Counted from the stretch's first letter, positions 44,759-53,366 are shown. The stretch: DNA of 64,000 nt from Flavobacterium azizsancarii (GCF_027980145.1 NZ_JAMZNK010000006.1:62001-126000), one strand, 5' to 3'. Numbers and translations: made by a program. The notes: generated by a model not told the origin, from the sequence alone.

Positions 44759-44965
44759 TATTTTGGACTCCCCTGAAACAACTTTGCGTTTACGAGCGGG
44801 ACACTCACGCCCAATATCACCTTAAGGAGATTTCCATGATTTGTTGCAAAATAAATCTCTCCTAAAATTGTAAATTTTTTTTATTTCAGGCAGATTTAGG
44901 AGATCAGGCAGATTTTTCTAATTTTTTTAATCCTTTAATCTGTGGCTTTGAGAAAAAAAAGATAA

Positions 44966-45061
44966 GTAAATAAGTGCCAATTTATCCATTTTTAAGCTTT
45001 TGAAACCTTTTCTAGTTTTTCTTATGTGAATTTTGCATTCAAATAATTCAAATCACATTTT
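44966..45061 (+). promoter_or_regulatory. Duplicated upstream region, copy B (porin-family gene)
   Basis: Matches copy A at 43970-44066 nearly base for base from AGTAAATAAGT to the ATG. The AGTAAATAA at its left end is a duplicate of the regulator's final codons Ser-Lys-stop, so the copied segment started inside that gene. Confidence 0.65.
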
Positions 45062-45616
45062 ATGAAAAATTTTTTATTACTAGCTGTTCTTACAGTTTTA
45101 GGATTCGCAAATGTCAATGCCCAAAAAATTAAATTTGGTGCTAAAGGAGGTTTAAACTTTGCAAATGTCAGCGGAGATAATACCAAAGGTCTTGATGTCG
45201 TAACATCATTTAATTTTGGTGTTGTATCAGAAATTCCAATCTCAGATAAATTTTCTTTTCAACCTGAATTAATGTATTCCGGTCAGGGATATAGTTTCAA
45301 TGACAATACCGTTGCTTTAAATTATCTGAACATTCCTTTAATGGGAAAATATTATGTAACAAAAGGATTAAGTGTGGAAGCCGGACCGCAAATAGGTTTT
45401 TTACTTTCTGCTAAAAATGAGAAGACAGATGTAAAAGATGCTTTTAATACTTTTGATTTTGGTATTAATTTTGGCTTAGGCTATAAACTTGACAACGGAC
45501 TTAATTTTGGGGTACGATACAATCTGGGATTAACTGATATTAATAATGTGGATAATTCTTCCATTAAAAATAAAAACGGAGTATTTCAAGTATCTGTTGG
45601 TTATTTCTTCTTCTAG
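45062..45616 (+). CDS. Porin-family (PorT-like) small outer-membrane barrel protein
   Basis: 184 residues. Signal peptide 1-20 (LLLAVLTVLGFANVNAQ), then an outer-membrane beta-barrel domain of the PorT/OmpA-barrel type: KIKFGAKGGLNFANVSG, TSFNFGVVSEIPISDKFSFQ, PELMYSGQGYSF, LNIPLMGKYYVTKGLSVEAG, PQIGFLLSAK, and the last strand VFQVSVGYFFF. Its function is not predictable. The control region is a copy of that before the DUF3575 gene, so the two are expected to be co-regulated. Confidence 0.88.
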   Translation: MKNFLLLAVLTVLGFANVNAQKIKFGAKGGLNFANVSGDNTKGLDVVTSFNFGVVSEIPISDKFSFQPELMYSGQGYSFNDNTVALNYLNIPLMGKYYVTKGLSVEAGPQIGFLLSAKNEKTDVKDAFNTFDFGINFGLGYKLDNGLNFGVRYNLGLTDINNVDNSSIKNKNGVFQVSVGYFFF

Positions 45617-45760
45617 AACTTAATAATTGTATGGCTTTTATCCCTAAGACTGCCTAGGAATATAGCCGCCTTTTTTACCGGTGTGATTTGTACTCGTTTT
45701 ACCTATTACAGATTTTTTAAACAGATTGGATCAAAATTAAAAGAGGTAAACAATGTAACA

Positions 45761-45787
45761 AAAGCTTCAGAGAAATCTGGAGCTTTT
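45761..45787. terminator. GAAA-loop terminator, copy 3, between convergent genes
   Basis: AAAGCTTCAGA, GAAA, TCTGGAGCTTTT. Symmetric enough to serve both the porin gene (+) and the five-gene operon (-). The 248-nt gap also holds a short run on the minus strand (45640-45722) reading GKTSTNHTGKKGGYIPRQS before a stop, possibly a gene tail, without a start codon. Confidence 0.7.
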
Positions 45788-45864
45788 CGTTTTTATAATT
45801 CCCCTTATTACTGATAAACACTGATACCTGACTAACAATATAAAACCTGGCTATTTGACATTTT

Positions 45865-46398
45865 TTATGTTGGACCAATAGTAAATACAATACGAGCACT
45901 ATAATTAGCAACCGGAATTATAACAGACACACCGCGTATTCGAAGGTTTAAGCCAATATTAGTTACTGTTGCTAATGATAAAACAGCAGTTACTCTAAAT
46001 AACTCCGCATCACTCGTTAGAACTTCCTGATATGGCGCTGATTGATCTGGTACCATGCTACAAAGCACGCATAAACCTGATCCATTATTCAGTTTTCTTA
46101 CATCAATTTTCAGAGAATTATTCCATGTAGGATTGGGTTCATATCTGACTGAAACCTTTCCTGTGCCTAAAAGAAGTGGTACTGCCAAACTTAAATTAAT
46201 TTGAGAAGAGCTGCTTTCATAAGTTCCCACATAATCAGATCCCGCTTCTGTAATTGTTGGGATAACAGGAGTCCAATCTGTACCTCCTACCGTAATCGTT
46301 TGAGATTGGGCAACTACGCACACAAATAACGCACCAACTAAAGACAATAATCTTATAGATGTATTTATTCGATTTCTTATACTAGATTGTTTCACCAT
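45865..46398 (-). CDS. Exported subunit-like protein, last gene of the chaperone-usher-like operon
   Basis: 177 residues with a signal peptide (LLSLVGALFVCVVAQSQ, about 14-33), then a beta-rich domain with a CVLC pair in the middle (LNNGSGLCVLCSMVPDQ) and a C-terminal strand NYSARIVFTIGPT. Length and layout (signal peptide, one Ig-like beta-sandwich) resemble fibre subunits or a tip adhesin. It starts 4 nt after the preceding subunit gene. No family recognised by motif; function inferred from operon context only. Confidence 0.6.
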   Translation of the reverse strand: MVKQSSIRNRINTSIRLLSLVGALFVCVVAQSQTITVGGTDWTPVIPTITEAGSDYVGTYESSSSQINLSLAVPLLLGTGKVSVRYEPNPTWNNSLKIDVRKLNNGSGLCVLCSMVPDQSAPYQEVLTSDAELFRVTAVLSLATVTNIGLNLRIRGVSVIIPVANYSARIVFTIGPT

Positions 46399-46402
46399 CT
46401 TT

Positions 46403-46951
46403 TTAGTTACTAATAGTATAGGTTATAGTAATTATTTTATTAGTAGTTTGTACTAATTTCTTATAATCATCCATTTCAAGAGAAATATTTAATAAGTGTC
46501 CGTTATTGATACCATTTCCCGTAAAAGCACCGCCAATACCTGTTATAATTGTTGTAGGCACGGTGGTTAGTGTAACTTTACCCACAGGAATCCCTCGTGT
46601 ACCTCCCCCACTACCGCTGGCAGCAGCGGCCTGAAGCTTTACGAATAATCCGGTGAACGTCTGATCAATTTGGGCAGAAACAGATCTTGCGGGCGTTGTT
46701 GTTTTTATAGCAGACGTATAGTTTAACCATTTTGTAGTATTAACAGCAGGAATGGTTAATGGGCGACCAGCCTCTGTGGGTGCCAAAAAGCTAAAAGAAA
46801 TAGCCGTCATAGCAGGTTCTACATCAAGTAATGCAACTTCAGAAAGATTCACATTAATATTGCGACTTCCTGTTGTTTGTGCCGAAAGAAACAAACTACC
46901 AGAAAAAAAAAGGAATACTCCTAAAACAAATTGAATCGAATTAAAAATCAT
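46403..46951 (-). CDS. Exported subunit-like protein, paralogue of the protein at 50541
   Basis: 182 residues. Signal peptide of about 24 residues (FLFFSGSLFLSAQ), then a single beta-sandwich-like domain. It shares with the 50541-51095 product the block VALLDVEPAMTAISFSFLAP with TEAGRPL, WLNYTSA, the GGGT turn, the NNGHLLNISL strand and the end IITITYTISN. Two such paralogues in one operon are what one expects of major and minor fibre subunits. The start ATG overlaps the stop of the usher-like gene (ATGA), so translation is coupled. Confidence 0.65.
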   Translation of the reverse strand: MIFNSIQFVLGVFLFFSGSLFLSAQTTGSRNINVNLSEVALLDVEPAMTAISFSFLAPTEAGRPLTIPAVNTTKWLNYTSAIKTTTPARSVSAQIDQTFTGLFVKLQAAAASGSGGGTRGIPVGKVTLTTVPTTIITGIGGAFTGNGINNGHLLNISLEMDDYKKLVQTTNKIITITYTISN

Positions 46952-49623
46952 TTTTTTTCTTTTGAAGTGTTAAAACCTACTCTCATTGGTTTTTGCAAAT
47001 ATTTTATTTCTTTTTCCGTTTTACTAATCTTAACCTGAACTTGTTGATCTTCATCCGGGTTAAGTGTTAAGTTTATATCATCTGTCTGAATTTTATATTT
47101 ACTGTTTAATCCGTTGCGATATACTTTTAATTTCCAATCACCGGGTCTTAGATAGGTAAAATCAAAAGGTTTGGTAATATCACATATTTTTCTAAAAACC
47201 TGGCTATCTGATATCACTTCAACAATAACACTTTGGTCTTTGCTATCAGCATCTTTTTCGTCAAGCAGTATCATTCCTTTTATACCGGAAGCTTTTGTAA
47301 TACCAAAATTGAAATAATTTCCTCCTTCGGTTATGGTAACTTTAGCCGGAATGTCAATATCGGTAATATCCTGCACACCTAATGTTCCTTCTTCTATTTC
47401 AAGAAAATAAATATCAGGTTTCACATTTTTAAACAAAAAATGACCATTTTCATCCGTAATAGCTGAATAGGGACCTAAATGAAGTTTTATATCCTTTATT
47501 TGTGCACTCCCTAAATTAGTGATATTTCCTTCAAAAAAACCATACTCTTTGATTTTTTTTATAGGCGCATTAATGTCCAGAACATAACGTACTGAAAATG
47601 CAAAATCCTTATTCTCAATCTGATGCTGCGCTAAAGCATATCGGGAAAGTATATTTATTTGTTGATTTGGTGCTACTCTGTAATTTAATGCCAGCTCCAA
47701 CAGATTTCTGTCTGTATAATAATCCTCCAGATAATAGGTGTTTTGATAAAATAAACTGGCATCCCATCTGTTGTAAATATGAGCATTGACACGCCCTCCA
47801 TATAAAAACAGCTTCTCATCCTTTGTCGCATATCGATTTACGGTCGAATAACTACCATAAAGACTTATAGAATTTCCTTTGTTGTTATAACTAACATTGG
47901 CAGTATATAGTGATGATGCGCCTTTTGAATTAATCAAAAAATTAGTCGTTTCTGCTAAATACATTTGAAGATTGATCGAAAATTTATAAATATCCTGAGA
48001 CAATTCAATACGGCTAAACATTTCTTTATAAAAAAACTGTTTATGTTCCATTCTGTCTTCATATTCCTGAGTTCCGCTAAAGAACGAAATCGCACCTCTT
48101 TTTAAATAATTATAACGTATCCCTACCTGAAAAGCTTCTCTGTATGGCGCGGCTCCATACAGAGTATCTCTTTCAAAGTTTCTTGCATCCTTTTGATAGT
48201 TAGACGAAAGGCTCAGTTTGGGTAAAATTCGGTAATTAATATTAGCCGTAAAAAACTGGGTATTGGTATAATAACCTGAAAAATGAGGCGATGCATATAT
48301 ATAGCTCGCATTGACATCCAGATCTTTAAAATAAGTTTGTGTTTGTAGCTGCCATGCATTTCCTTGTGCTACATTATTACTGCTTAAAGCATATTCTCCT
48401 TGTACAGCAACTCTCTTAAAAACATTTCCCTCGCCTGCAACATAGTGTAGATGATCGTCCTGATTGTTCTCTTTTCGTTTCAATAAATATCCGTAGCGTA
48501 TATTATTTTTGGCATTAAAATTTACCTTGGCATAAACACTGATTTCATCTTTAATATCTTTAAAAAAACGGGGTTTATTATAAAAACCTCCAACTTCTAA
48601 CTTGTCGAATTTTTGCCTTAATTCTACACCTCTCCCATATCTTGAAAACTCTGTCAAAAATGACGAAGAAAAGGTCTTATCGCCCAAATGAGCATAAAAA
48701 TTAGTCGATTTATAATTTATAAAATATTCTTCGTACTGAGAAAAGGACGTTAATCCGAAACGGTCCGGACCGATAGCCCTAAATTCAAGTAATTTAGAAT
48801 TTTCTTCATTTAGAGCTCCTCTTCCATAAATTTCTCCCTGAAATCCGCTGTCAAAATCATTTCGCTCTTGTCTCCCAATATAGGTTGCCGCTATTCTAAT
48901 AGGAAACCGAAGCCAGACATCTTCATTTACCGGAAAAACAGGAATAACATTTGTTATCTGGGAGGCAAAAACAGGTTGAACAGAGTCGTTTTTGACAGAA
49001 GCTGTAAGTTTAATTAAATTTTGTGAAGGTTTAGGCTGTTCAAGTTCAGTAGATTGATATGCATTTATTAGGACAGACTTTCCCGGTAATATCAAAATAG
49101 GATTATCACCTTTTATAAAAGTTCGGGCAGAGGTTTCGATAAAAATATTTTCTTTGACGTTTCCCTCATTTTTCAGCATAAAAAAATTATTGATAGTGTC
49201 TCCTGCTTTTACGTAGCTTGATGCCGAAATAAGTTCTAATGTTATTCGTTGCAACTGACTGACCGTTAGTACAAAATCCTGAGAGTGCAAAATATTATTT
49301 GTCTTGTCCTTAATAACTAAATTTATTTTGTCTTTGCCTTTTGATGAATTAATGGGTACCTGAATAGCAACTAAATATATTTTGGTCTCGTTTGCTGCTA
49401 AAGTAAGATCATAAGGTGCAGCAGCCAAAACCCAACCTTCAGGAAGTGTATTCGTTACCGTGACTAAAAAATCCTTGGGAAATGGATTCGTAATTTTAAA
49501 AACCAACGTTTGTACCTTTCCCGGAGTAATAAACTCATTCTGATTTACTAAATCGACCGCGAGTTTTTGTGCCTGAGAAAAGTACGGAATAATAAAAAAT
49601 AATATAATTATTCTTTTATTCAT
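46948..49623 (-). CDS. Usher-like outer-membrane protein with Ig-like N-terminus and regulatory-like C-terminus
   Basis: 891 residues. Signal peptide 1-18 (IIILFFIIPYFSQAQ). Residues about 20-235 are two Ig-like NEW3/CARDB-type domains (FKITNPFPKDFLVTVTNTLP, FFMLKNEGNVKENIFIETSA). Residues about 240-690 are a large antiparallel barrel (YAHLGDKTFSSSFLTEFSRY, GRGVELRQKF, repeated aromatic strands). Residues about 690-870 hold at least one carboxypeptidase-regulatory-like beta domain (YSAITDENGHFLFKNVKPDI, RPGDWKLKVYRNG). Barrel plus C-terminal beta domains beside a PapD-like chaperone and subunit genes recalls fimbrial ushers, especially the alternative (CooC/TcfC) group, but the sequence is far from them. 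It directly abuts the chaperone gene and overlaps the subunit gene. Confidence 0.65.
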   Translation of the reverse strand: MNKRIIILFFIIPYFSQAQKLAVDLVNQNEFITPGKVQTLVFKITNPFPKDFLVTVTNTLPEGWVLAAAPYDLTLAANETKIYLVAIQVPINSSKGKDKINLVIKDKTNNILHSQDFVLTVSQLQRITLELISASSYVKAGDTINNFFMLKNEGNVKENIFIETSARTFIKGDNPILILPGKSVLINAYQSTELEQPKPSQNLIKLTASVKNDSVQPVFASQITNVIPVFPVNEDVWLRFPIRIAATYIGRQERNDFDSGFQGEIYGRGALNEENSKLLEFRAIGPDRFGLTSFSQYEEYFINYKSTNFYAHLGDKTFSSSFLTEFSRYGRGVELRQKFDKLEVGGFYNKPRFFKDIKDEISVYAKVNFNAKNNIRYGYLLKRKENNQDDHLHYVAGEGNVFKRVAVQGEYALSSNNVAQGNAWQLQTQTYFKDLDVNASYIYASPHFSGYYTNTQFFTANINYRILPKLSLSSNYQKDARNFERDTLYGAAPYREAFQVGIRYNYLKRGAISFFSGTQEYEDRMEHKQFFYKEMFSRIELSQDIYKFSINLQMYLAETTNFLINSKGASSLYTANVSYNNKGNSISLYGSYSTVNRYATKDEKLFLYGGRVNAHIYNRWDASLFYQNTYYLEDYYTDRNLLELALNYRVAPNQQINILSRYALAQHQIENKDFAFSVRYVLDINAPIKKIKEYGFFEGNITNLGSAQIKDIKLHLGPYSAITDENGHFLFKNVKPDIYFLEIEEGTLGVQDITDIDIPAKVTITEGGNYFNFGITKASGIKGMILLDEKDADSKDQSVIVEVISDSQVFRKICDITKPFDFTYLRPGDWKLKVYRNGLNSKYKIQTDDINLTLNPDEDQQVQVKISKTEKEIKYLQKPMRVGFNTSKEKK

Positions 49624-50421
49624 TTATTCATTGGGTATATTTAATTCGATATTTATTCCAAAAACGTGGTCCTCTGCACTACTTGCAAGTATTGAAGCAT
49701 TATAATTGCCAACAGGAACTGAACTTAAATCTATAGTAAATAGTTTAGAATTATTGGGTAGTAAACTCTGTATATCGCTCTTGAATTTTCCTTTATTACT
49801 GCCGTCTTTGCTGTCAAATATCTCAATGGTGGCTTCAACGATATGAAATATTTCCCCATTATTTGAAATTGTAAGTTCTAAAACATGCTTTCCTTCAATT
49901 TTCTTTAAATTGATGGCATCAAAAGTCATTAAAGCCTTCGCAGGTTTTTCATTTGTGGTCACCATCTGAATGCTATAACGAATGAGCGTTTTTAACTGAA
50001 TACCGTTTTTGACATCATTTGGTACAACATCATCTACAGGTTCAACCATAACTACGCTCCAAAAGCTGCCGGCAGGGGTATTTTCAGGAATAGTGATTTC
50101 ATAAGACACATCAGTCTTACTCCTGCCCTCTATTTTTAATAAATTGGTACTTAATTTAATCCATTTTAAATTGCTCCTTTTATTCTTTCCGTAATCTTCA
50201 TAAAATGAAGTCCCCGTAGCATTATAGCTATAATCTTGTTGATACAATTTTACATTTTGAGCAATATCAGAAGTGTTTTGAATAGTGATAATTCCTTTTT
50301 GCAATATTCCTTCTTTTAGTTTGTAACTATGTGTTAAACCATTGGTTATAACAATGCTTGCGAATACATTAGTATACGCAAAGAAAACTGCAATAAAAAA
50401 GAGTGTTTTTTTTAAAGTCAT
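49624..50421 (-). CDS. PapD-like periplasmic chaperone of the fibre operon
   Basis: 265 residues. Signal peptide 1-21 (FFIAVFFAYTNVFA), then an Ig-like domain with the order seen in fimbrial and DUF916-type chaperones: HSYKLKEGILQKGIITIQNT, SDIAQNVKLYQQDYSY, LKIEGRSKTDVSYEITIPEN, TPAGSFWSVVMVEPV, followed by a second Ig-like domain (HVLELTISNNGEIFHIVEAT ... FTIDLSSVPVGNYNASILAS). No membrane anchor after the signal peptide, so a soluble periplasmic chaperone is likely. Its stop is directly followed by the usher-like ATG with no gap. Confidence 0.68.
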   Translation of the reverse strand: MTLKKTLFFIAVFFAYTNVFASIVITNGLTHSYKLKEGILQKGIITIQNTSDIAQNVKLYQQDYSYNATGTSFYEDYGKNKRSNLKWIKLSTNLLKIEGRSKTDVSYEITIPENTPAGSFWSVVMVEPVDDVVPNDVKNGIQLKTLIRYSIQMVTTNEKPAKALMTFDAINLKKIEGKHVLELTISNNGEIFHIVEATIEIFDSKDGSNKGKFKSDIQSLLPNNSKLFTIDLSSVPVGNYNASILASSAEDHVFGINIELNIPNE

Positions 50422-50540
50422 CGCTTAGCAGGTAGGTTGAAATAGGTAGACAGAAGTAGATAGTTAAACAAAAATAGTGTCTCCTGATTTTATGTAAGCG
50501 ACACTATTTTTGTTTAAATATCTTTGAAAAAATATGGGTT

Positions 50541-51095
50541 TTAGTTTTCACTAATGGTATAAGTAACTATCACTGAAGGTGTAGATGCAAACAAACCTGT
50601 GTAATTAGTCGCGTTTAATGAATAGGTTAAATTGTGTCCGTTGGCGGCACCATCTCCTGTATAAGAAGCTCCAATTGCTGATATAATTTGTTGATCAGCC
50701 GCGGTAAGTGTTATCGCGCTTCCGGCACTAGTTCCCAGTGTTCCGCCGCCATTTGTTCCGGTAGCTGTAGCTGCCAGAACCCTTACATCTAAACCAGGTA
50801 CAACTGCATCCATTTTAACAGATACTTTGGCCGTTTTTGTGCTTGTTGTTGGAATATAAGAATAATTAAGCCATAAACTAGCATTGTTTGCAGGAGCTAC
50901 AATGGGCAAACCCGCTTCTATAGGAGCAGTAAAAGCCATCGTAATGTTTTTGGCCAGAGCTGGTTCGATATCCACAATGGCTACTGTAGGAATTGTAATT
51001 CCTATCGTGTGAAAATCAGTCCTAGTGTCTTGGGCATAGACTTTTCCAAAAACAGCTAGTAAAAATAAAGCAGATAAAATTTTGTAGGTTTTCAT
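50541..51095 (-). CDS. Exported subunit-like protein, first gene of the chaperone-usher-like operon
   Basis: 184 residues from the ATG at 51095. The frame could begin at 51137 but only this start gives a proper signal peptide (KILSALFLLAVFGKVYAQ). The mature part is a single beta-rich domain with VAIVDIEPALAKNITMAFTA, PIEAGLPI, LWLNYSY and the final strand VIVTYTISEN, shared with the 46403 gene. Being first, it is probably the most abundant product, fitting a major structural subunit. A 120-nt gap separates it from the chaperone gene. Confidence 0.65.
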   Translation of the reverse strand: MKTYKILSALFLLAVFGKVYAQDTRTDFHTIGITIPTVAIVDIEPALAKNITMAFTAPIEAGLPIVAPANNASLWLNYSYIPTTSTKTAKVSVKMDAVVPGLDVRVLAATATGTNGGGTLGTSAGSAITLTAADQQIISAIGASYTGDGAANGHNLTYSLNATNYTGLFASTPSVIVTYTISEN

Positions 51096-51445
51096 AGGAT
51101 ATGTTTTAGATTTTATATAAAAGTATACAATATTCACATATCCCTAACTTAAATCTTACAATTTTAACAAACTTATTATTCAACACTACTTGTGGGGTTA
51201 TATTTACATACTATTTAACATTATTCTTTAGGCATTATGTTTCCTGAGTTTGCCCATATCATCAGAGACAATGAGTATCAATGAAATAACTTCCCTTTTT
51301 TTCAAAAGATTATCGCTATTTCCTGAAGTATTAAATTTAAGATAGAAATACAACAATTATATGCATATCCTGCGATAATCTGGTTAGATTTCCGGCATTC
51401 CTCCTACTTTTTATAAGTTGCTTTTGGGGGAGCAGGGATACTTAT
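51096..51445. other. 350-nt gap upstream of the subunit operon
   Basis: A/T-rich. It must contain the operon promoter on the minus strand, but I find no perfect TTG/TAnnTTTG pair. No ORF, hairpin or repeat that I can support. Confidence 0.4.
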
Positions 51446-51697
51446 TTACTGCTTTGTCATGACATAATCTTTATATTCAAGATTGGGAGCGGGAGGTGTT
51501 ATATCGCCTTTCTTTAAAATTATAGTCGAACCTCTATCAAAAACAGAAACTTTAATCGCCGGTAAGTTATTTTACTGTTGTTTTTTAGATCCCAGACCAA
51601 TAATTCTGTGTGCTTTTTTATCTGCAAAGCTAAGTCTTTGCGCAGAGCAACTTATTGATATAATGATTAATAATTTGATACAGATAAACTTTTCCAT
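51446..51697 (-). pseudogene. Small exported protein gene with an in-frame stop
   Basis: ATG at 51697 opens MEKFICIKLLIIISISCSAQ, a signal peptide of lipoprotein type, continues to codon 41, meets TAA at 51572-51574, and stays open in the same frame for 41 more codons to TAA at 51446-51448. The second part (KVSVFDRGSTIILKKGDITP, PAPNLEYKDYVMT) reads like real protein. The likely intact length is about 83 residues. Family unknown. It lies upstream of the subunit operon on the same strand. Confidence 0.5.
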
Positions 51698-51768
51698 GAT
51701 TGTATTTTTGATTACAACTTCTAAAGTCGAAAGACTTCACAGCCAAGAAAGACGACTTGTTAGTCGCA

Positions 51769-52200
51769 TTACTTTGTTGGAATTGATTCTAATTTTCCAT
51801 TCTTATATACATAAAAGCTTGTATAAGCATCAGAAAAATCTTTTTTATCGTTACTTTCTTTAGCTGTAAATTTTACATCAATTAAATCTCTAAAAGCAGA
51901 TTTGTCATTAGAATAAAAAAAGACAGTTATTTTATCTGCATAGGTTTTTCCAATATAGTCCTCATTTTTAAGTTTTTTGGAGGAATAAAGCCCTACGCGA
52001 ATTTCATTATTATCATTCCAAAAAGCTACCGAAACCGTATTGTCTGTATTTCTTCCTGTATGATATTTTGCATTTTCGTTAAATTTCAGGATTTCAGTTT
52101 TTAAATCTGAATTTTTTATTACAATATTATCTTCTCCAGCATTCCCTTTATCACAAGAGTAGCTTATAATTATAAAAAACAAAGCAATTATTTTTCTCAT
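51769..52200 (-). CDS. Lipoprotein of unknown function
   Basis: 143 residues. Signal peptide MRKIIALFFIIISYSC with the acylated cysteine at residue 16, then a small alpha/beta domain (NDLKTEILKF-like NSDLKTEILKF, VSVAFWNDNNEIRVGLYSSK, ITVFFYSNDKSAFRDLIDVK) and a C-terminal strand YTSFYVYKNGKLESI. No known motif. It follows another lipoprotein gene on the same strand across a 107-nt gap and may be expressed with it. Confidence 0.6.
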   Translation of the reverse strand: MRKIIALFFIIISYSCDKGNAGEDNIVIKNSDLKTEILKFNENAKYHTGRNTDNTVSVAFWNDNNEIRVGLYSSKKLKNEDYIGKTYADKITVFFYSNDKSAFRDLIDVKFTAKESNDKKDFSDAYTSFYVYKNGKLESIPTK

Positions 52201-52307
52201 ATTATTTGTTTTTTTTGATTCAAAATCAATCCCTTTTAATGGCTATCTGCTGCAGTGATTTCCCTCTTTATAAAATCTATTATAATTCAAATCGAGATTA
52301 TTTTGTT

Positions 52308-52991
52308 TTATTCCACTTCTTCTCCAATCCAAAAAATTTTATCACGTACCAATGGAAAATTCCAATCTTCTGCATAAATATTTTCCAATTCTGCAGACCA
52401 ACCATCTACAGTAGAAGTTTTTCCATCAATTTTGCTGGTCGCGATATATTTCCCGGTAATGAAGTTAAAAGATTTTGTGATGCTTTTTGTCTCTTTCTGA
52501 TAAGATACGTCATATCCAATTACCTGAATTTTATGGTTTTGATTATTAAATCTTAATCTTATTTTTTCGACCAGATCTTTCTTTTCTCCAGAGATATTCG
52601 GGATCGATTCCTGATCAGCATATTGTATGGTTACTATGCATATCTTTTTTTCGTTTATTGTAAAGAATGTATAATAAGCCGATTCTTTATTATTATACAG
52701 AACGCTATTATTTAGCAGATTAATTTTGACTTCTTTCTTTTGCGAAGACAAATAAACCGAAAGTACACTCTGCGCTATTTCATCTTCATTGAATAAGATA
52801 TTAAAATTATCAACTAAACTATCATCATCAAATTTTACTGATAAACTTCCTGCAAGTTCTTCCTCCTGTTCTTTTGTCCATTCTTCTGCTTTCTCTTTTA
52901 TTTGATGTGAATCCTTAATCTTTTTTCCAGTTTTATTTTCGCAAGATTGCAAGGAGAATATTAATATAAAAAGTGCAAATAATTTATTCAT
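52308..52991 (-). CDS. Lipoprotein of unknown function
   Basis: 227 residues. Signal peptide MNKLFALFILIFSLQSC with lipid-bearing Cys17, then a lysine/glutamate-rich helical stretch (KIKDSHQIKEKAEEWTKEQE) and a beta-rich domain (SVKFDDDSLVDNFNILF, ICIVTIQYADQESIP, KIQVIGYDVSYQKETKS). It ends EDWNFPLVRDKIFWIGEEVE. No family recognised. It starts 11 nt after a 58-residue membrane protein gene, so the two form an operon. Confidence 0.6.
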   Translation of the reverse strand: MNKLFALFILIFSLQSCENKTGKKIKDSHQIKEKAEEWTKEQEEELAGSLSVKFDDDSLVDNFNILFNEDEIAQSVLSVYLSSQKKEVKINLLNNSVLYNNKESAYYTFFTINEKKICIVTIQYADQESIPNISGEKKDLVEKIRLRFNNQNHKIQVIGYDVSYQKETKSITKSFNFITGKYIATSKIDGKTSTVDGWSAELENIYAEDWNFPLVRDKIFWIGEEVE

Positions 52992-53002
52992 TTCAATTCG
53001 GT

Positions 53003-53179
53003 TTAATCTTTAAATTCAGCTCCGGTTGCGAAGGCCAAAAACAATAAAATAAAAGGCAGCAATAGCATTAATAAAATAATTACAGAAAATATGATTACTT
53101 TTTTCTTACTTGTTGCTTTAGATCGAATCAAGACTCCAACTGTAATTACAATTATTAAAAGTCCAATTAGGTATCCCAT
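53003..53179 (-). CDS. 58-residue membrane protein
   Basis: ATG at 53179, stop TAA at 53003-53005. Two hydrophobic helices separated by a basic turn: MGYLIGLLIIVITVGVLIRS, then KATSKKKV, then IIFSVIILLMLLLPFILLFL, with the end GAEFKD. The basic turn predicts both ends outside the cytoplasm. No homologue recalled. It lies just upstream of the 52308-52991 lipoprotein gene on the same strand (11-nt gap), supporting that it is real. Confidence 0.6.
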   Translation of the reverse strand: MGYLIGLLIIVITVGVLIRSKATSKKKVIIFSVIILLMLLLPFILLFLAFATGAEFKD

Positions 53180-53338
53180 TTTTATTATTCTTATTTCTTA
53201 CTGCACATTTGTAAGATATGCTGTTCAAATATATTGTTTTTTTCATATAAACAATAGCAAGGATCGTGGTTTTCTACACTATTAAAAATCAACAATATAC
53301 TTCTGAATATCCAGTATAATTTTGTTGGATTTTTAAAC

Positions 53339-53366
53339 AAAGCTTCAAAAAAATCCAAAGCTTTTT
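53339..53366. terminator. GAAA-loop terminator family, degenerate copy 4
   Basis: AAAGCTTCAAAAAAATCCAAAGCTTTTT. Weaker stem than the other copies. It lies between divergent genes, where a terminator is unexpected, so it may be a leftover of an inserted hairpin. Confidence 0.45.

Noticed and set aside
45640..45722. Short open run on the minus strand ending GGYIPRQS
   Set aside because: Only about 28 codons after a stop, with no start codon. It could be the tail of a lost gene, but nothing else supports it.
45865..51095. Type V (FimA/Mfa-like) pilus locus
   Set aside because: Type V subunits are lipoproteins and need no chaperone or usher. These subunits have ordinary signal peptides without a lipobox and sit with an Ig-like chaperone and a barrel protein.
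51483..51863. 126-codon plus-strand ORF with hydrophobic stretches
   Set aside because: It is antisense to the end of a lipoprotein gene and to the broken exported protein gene, which both read more convincingly on the minus strand.
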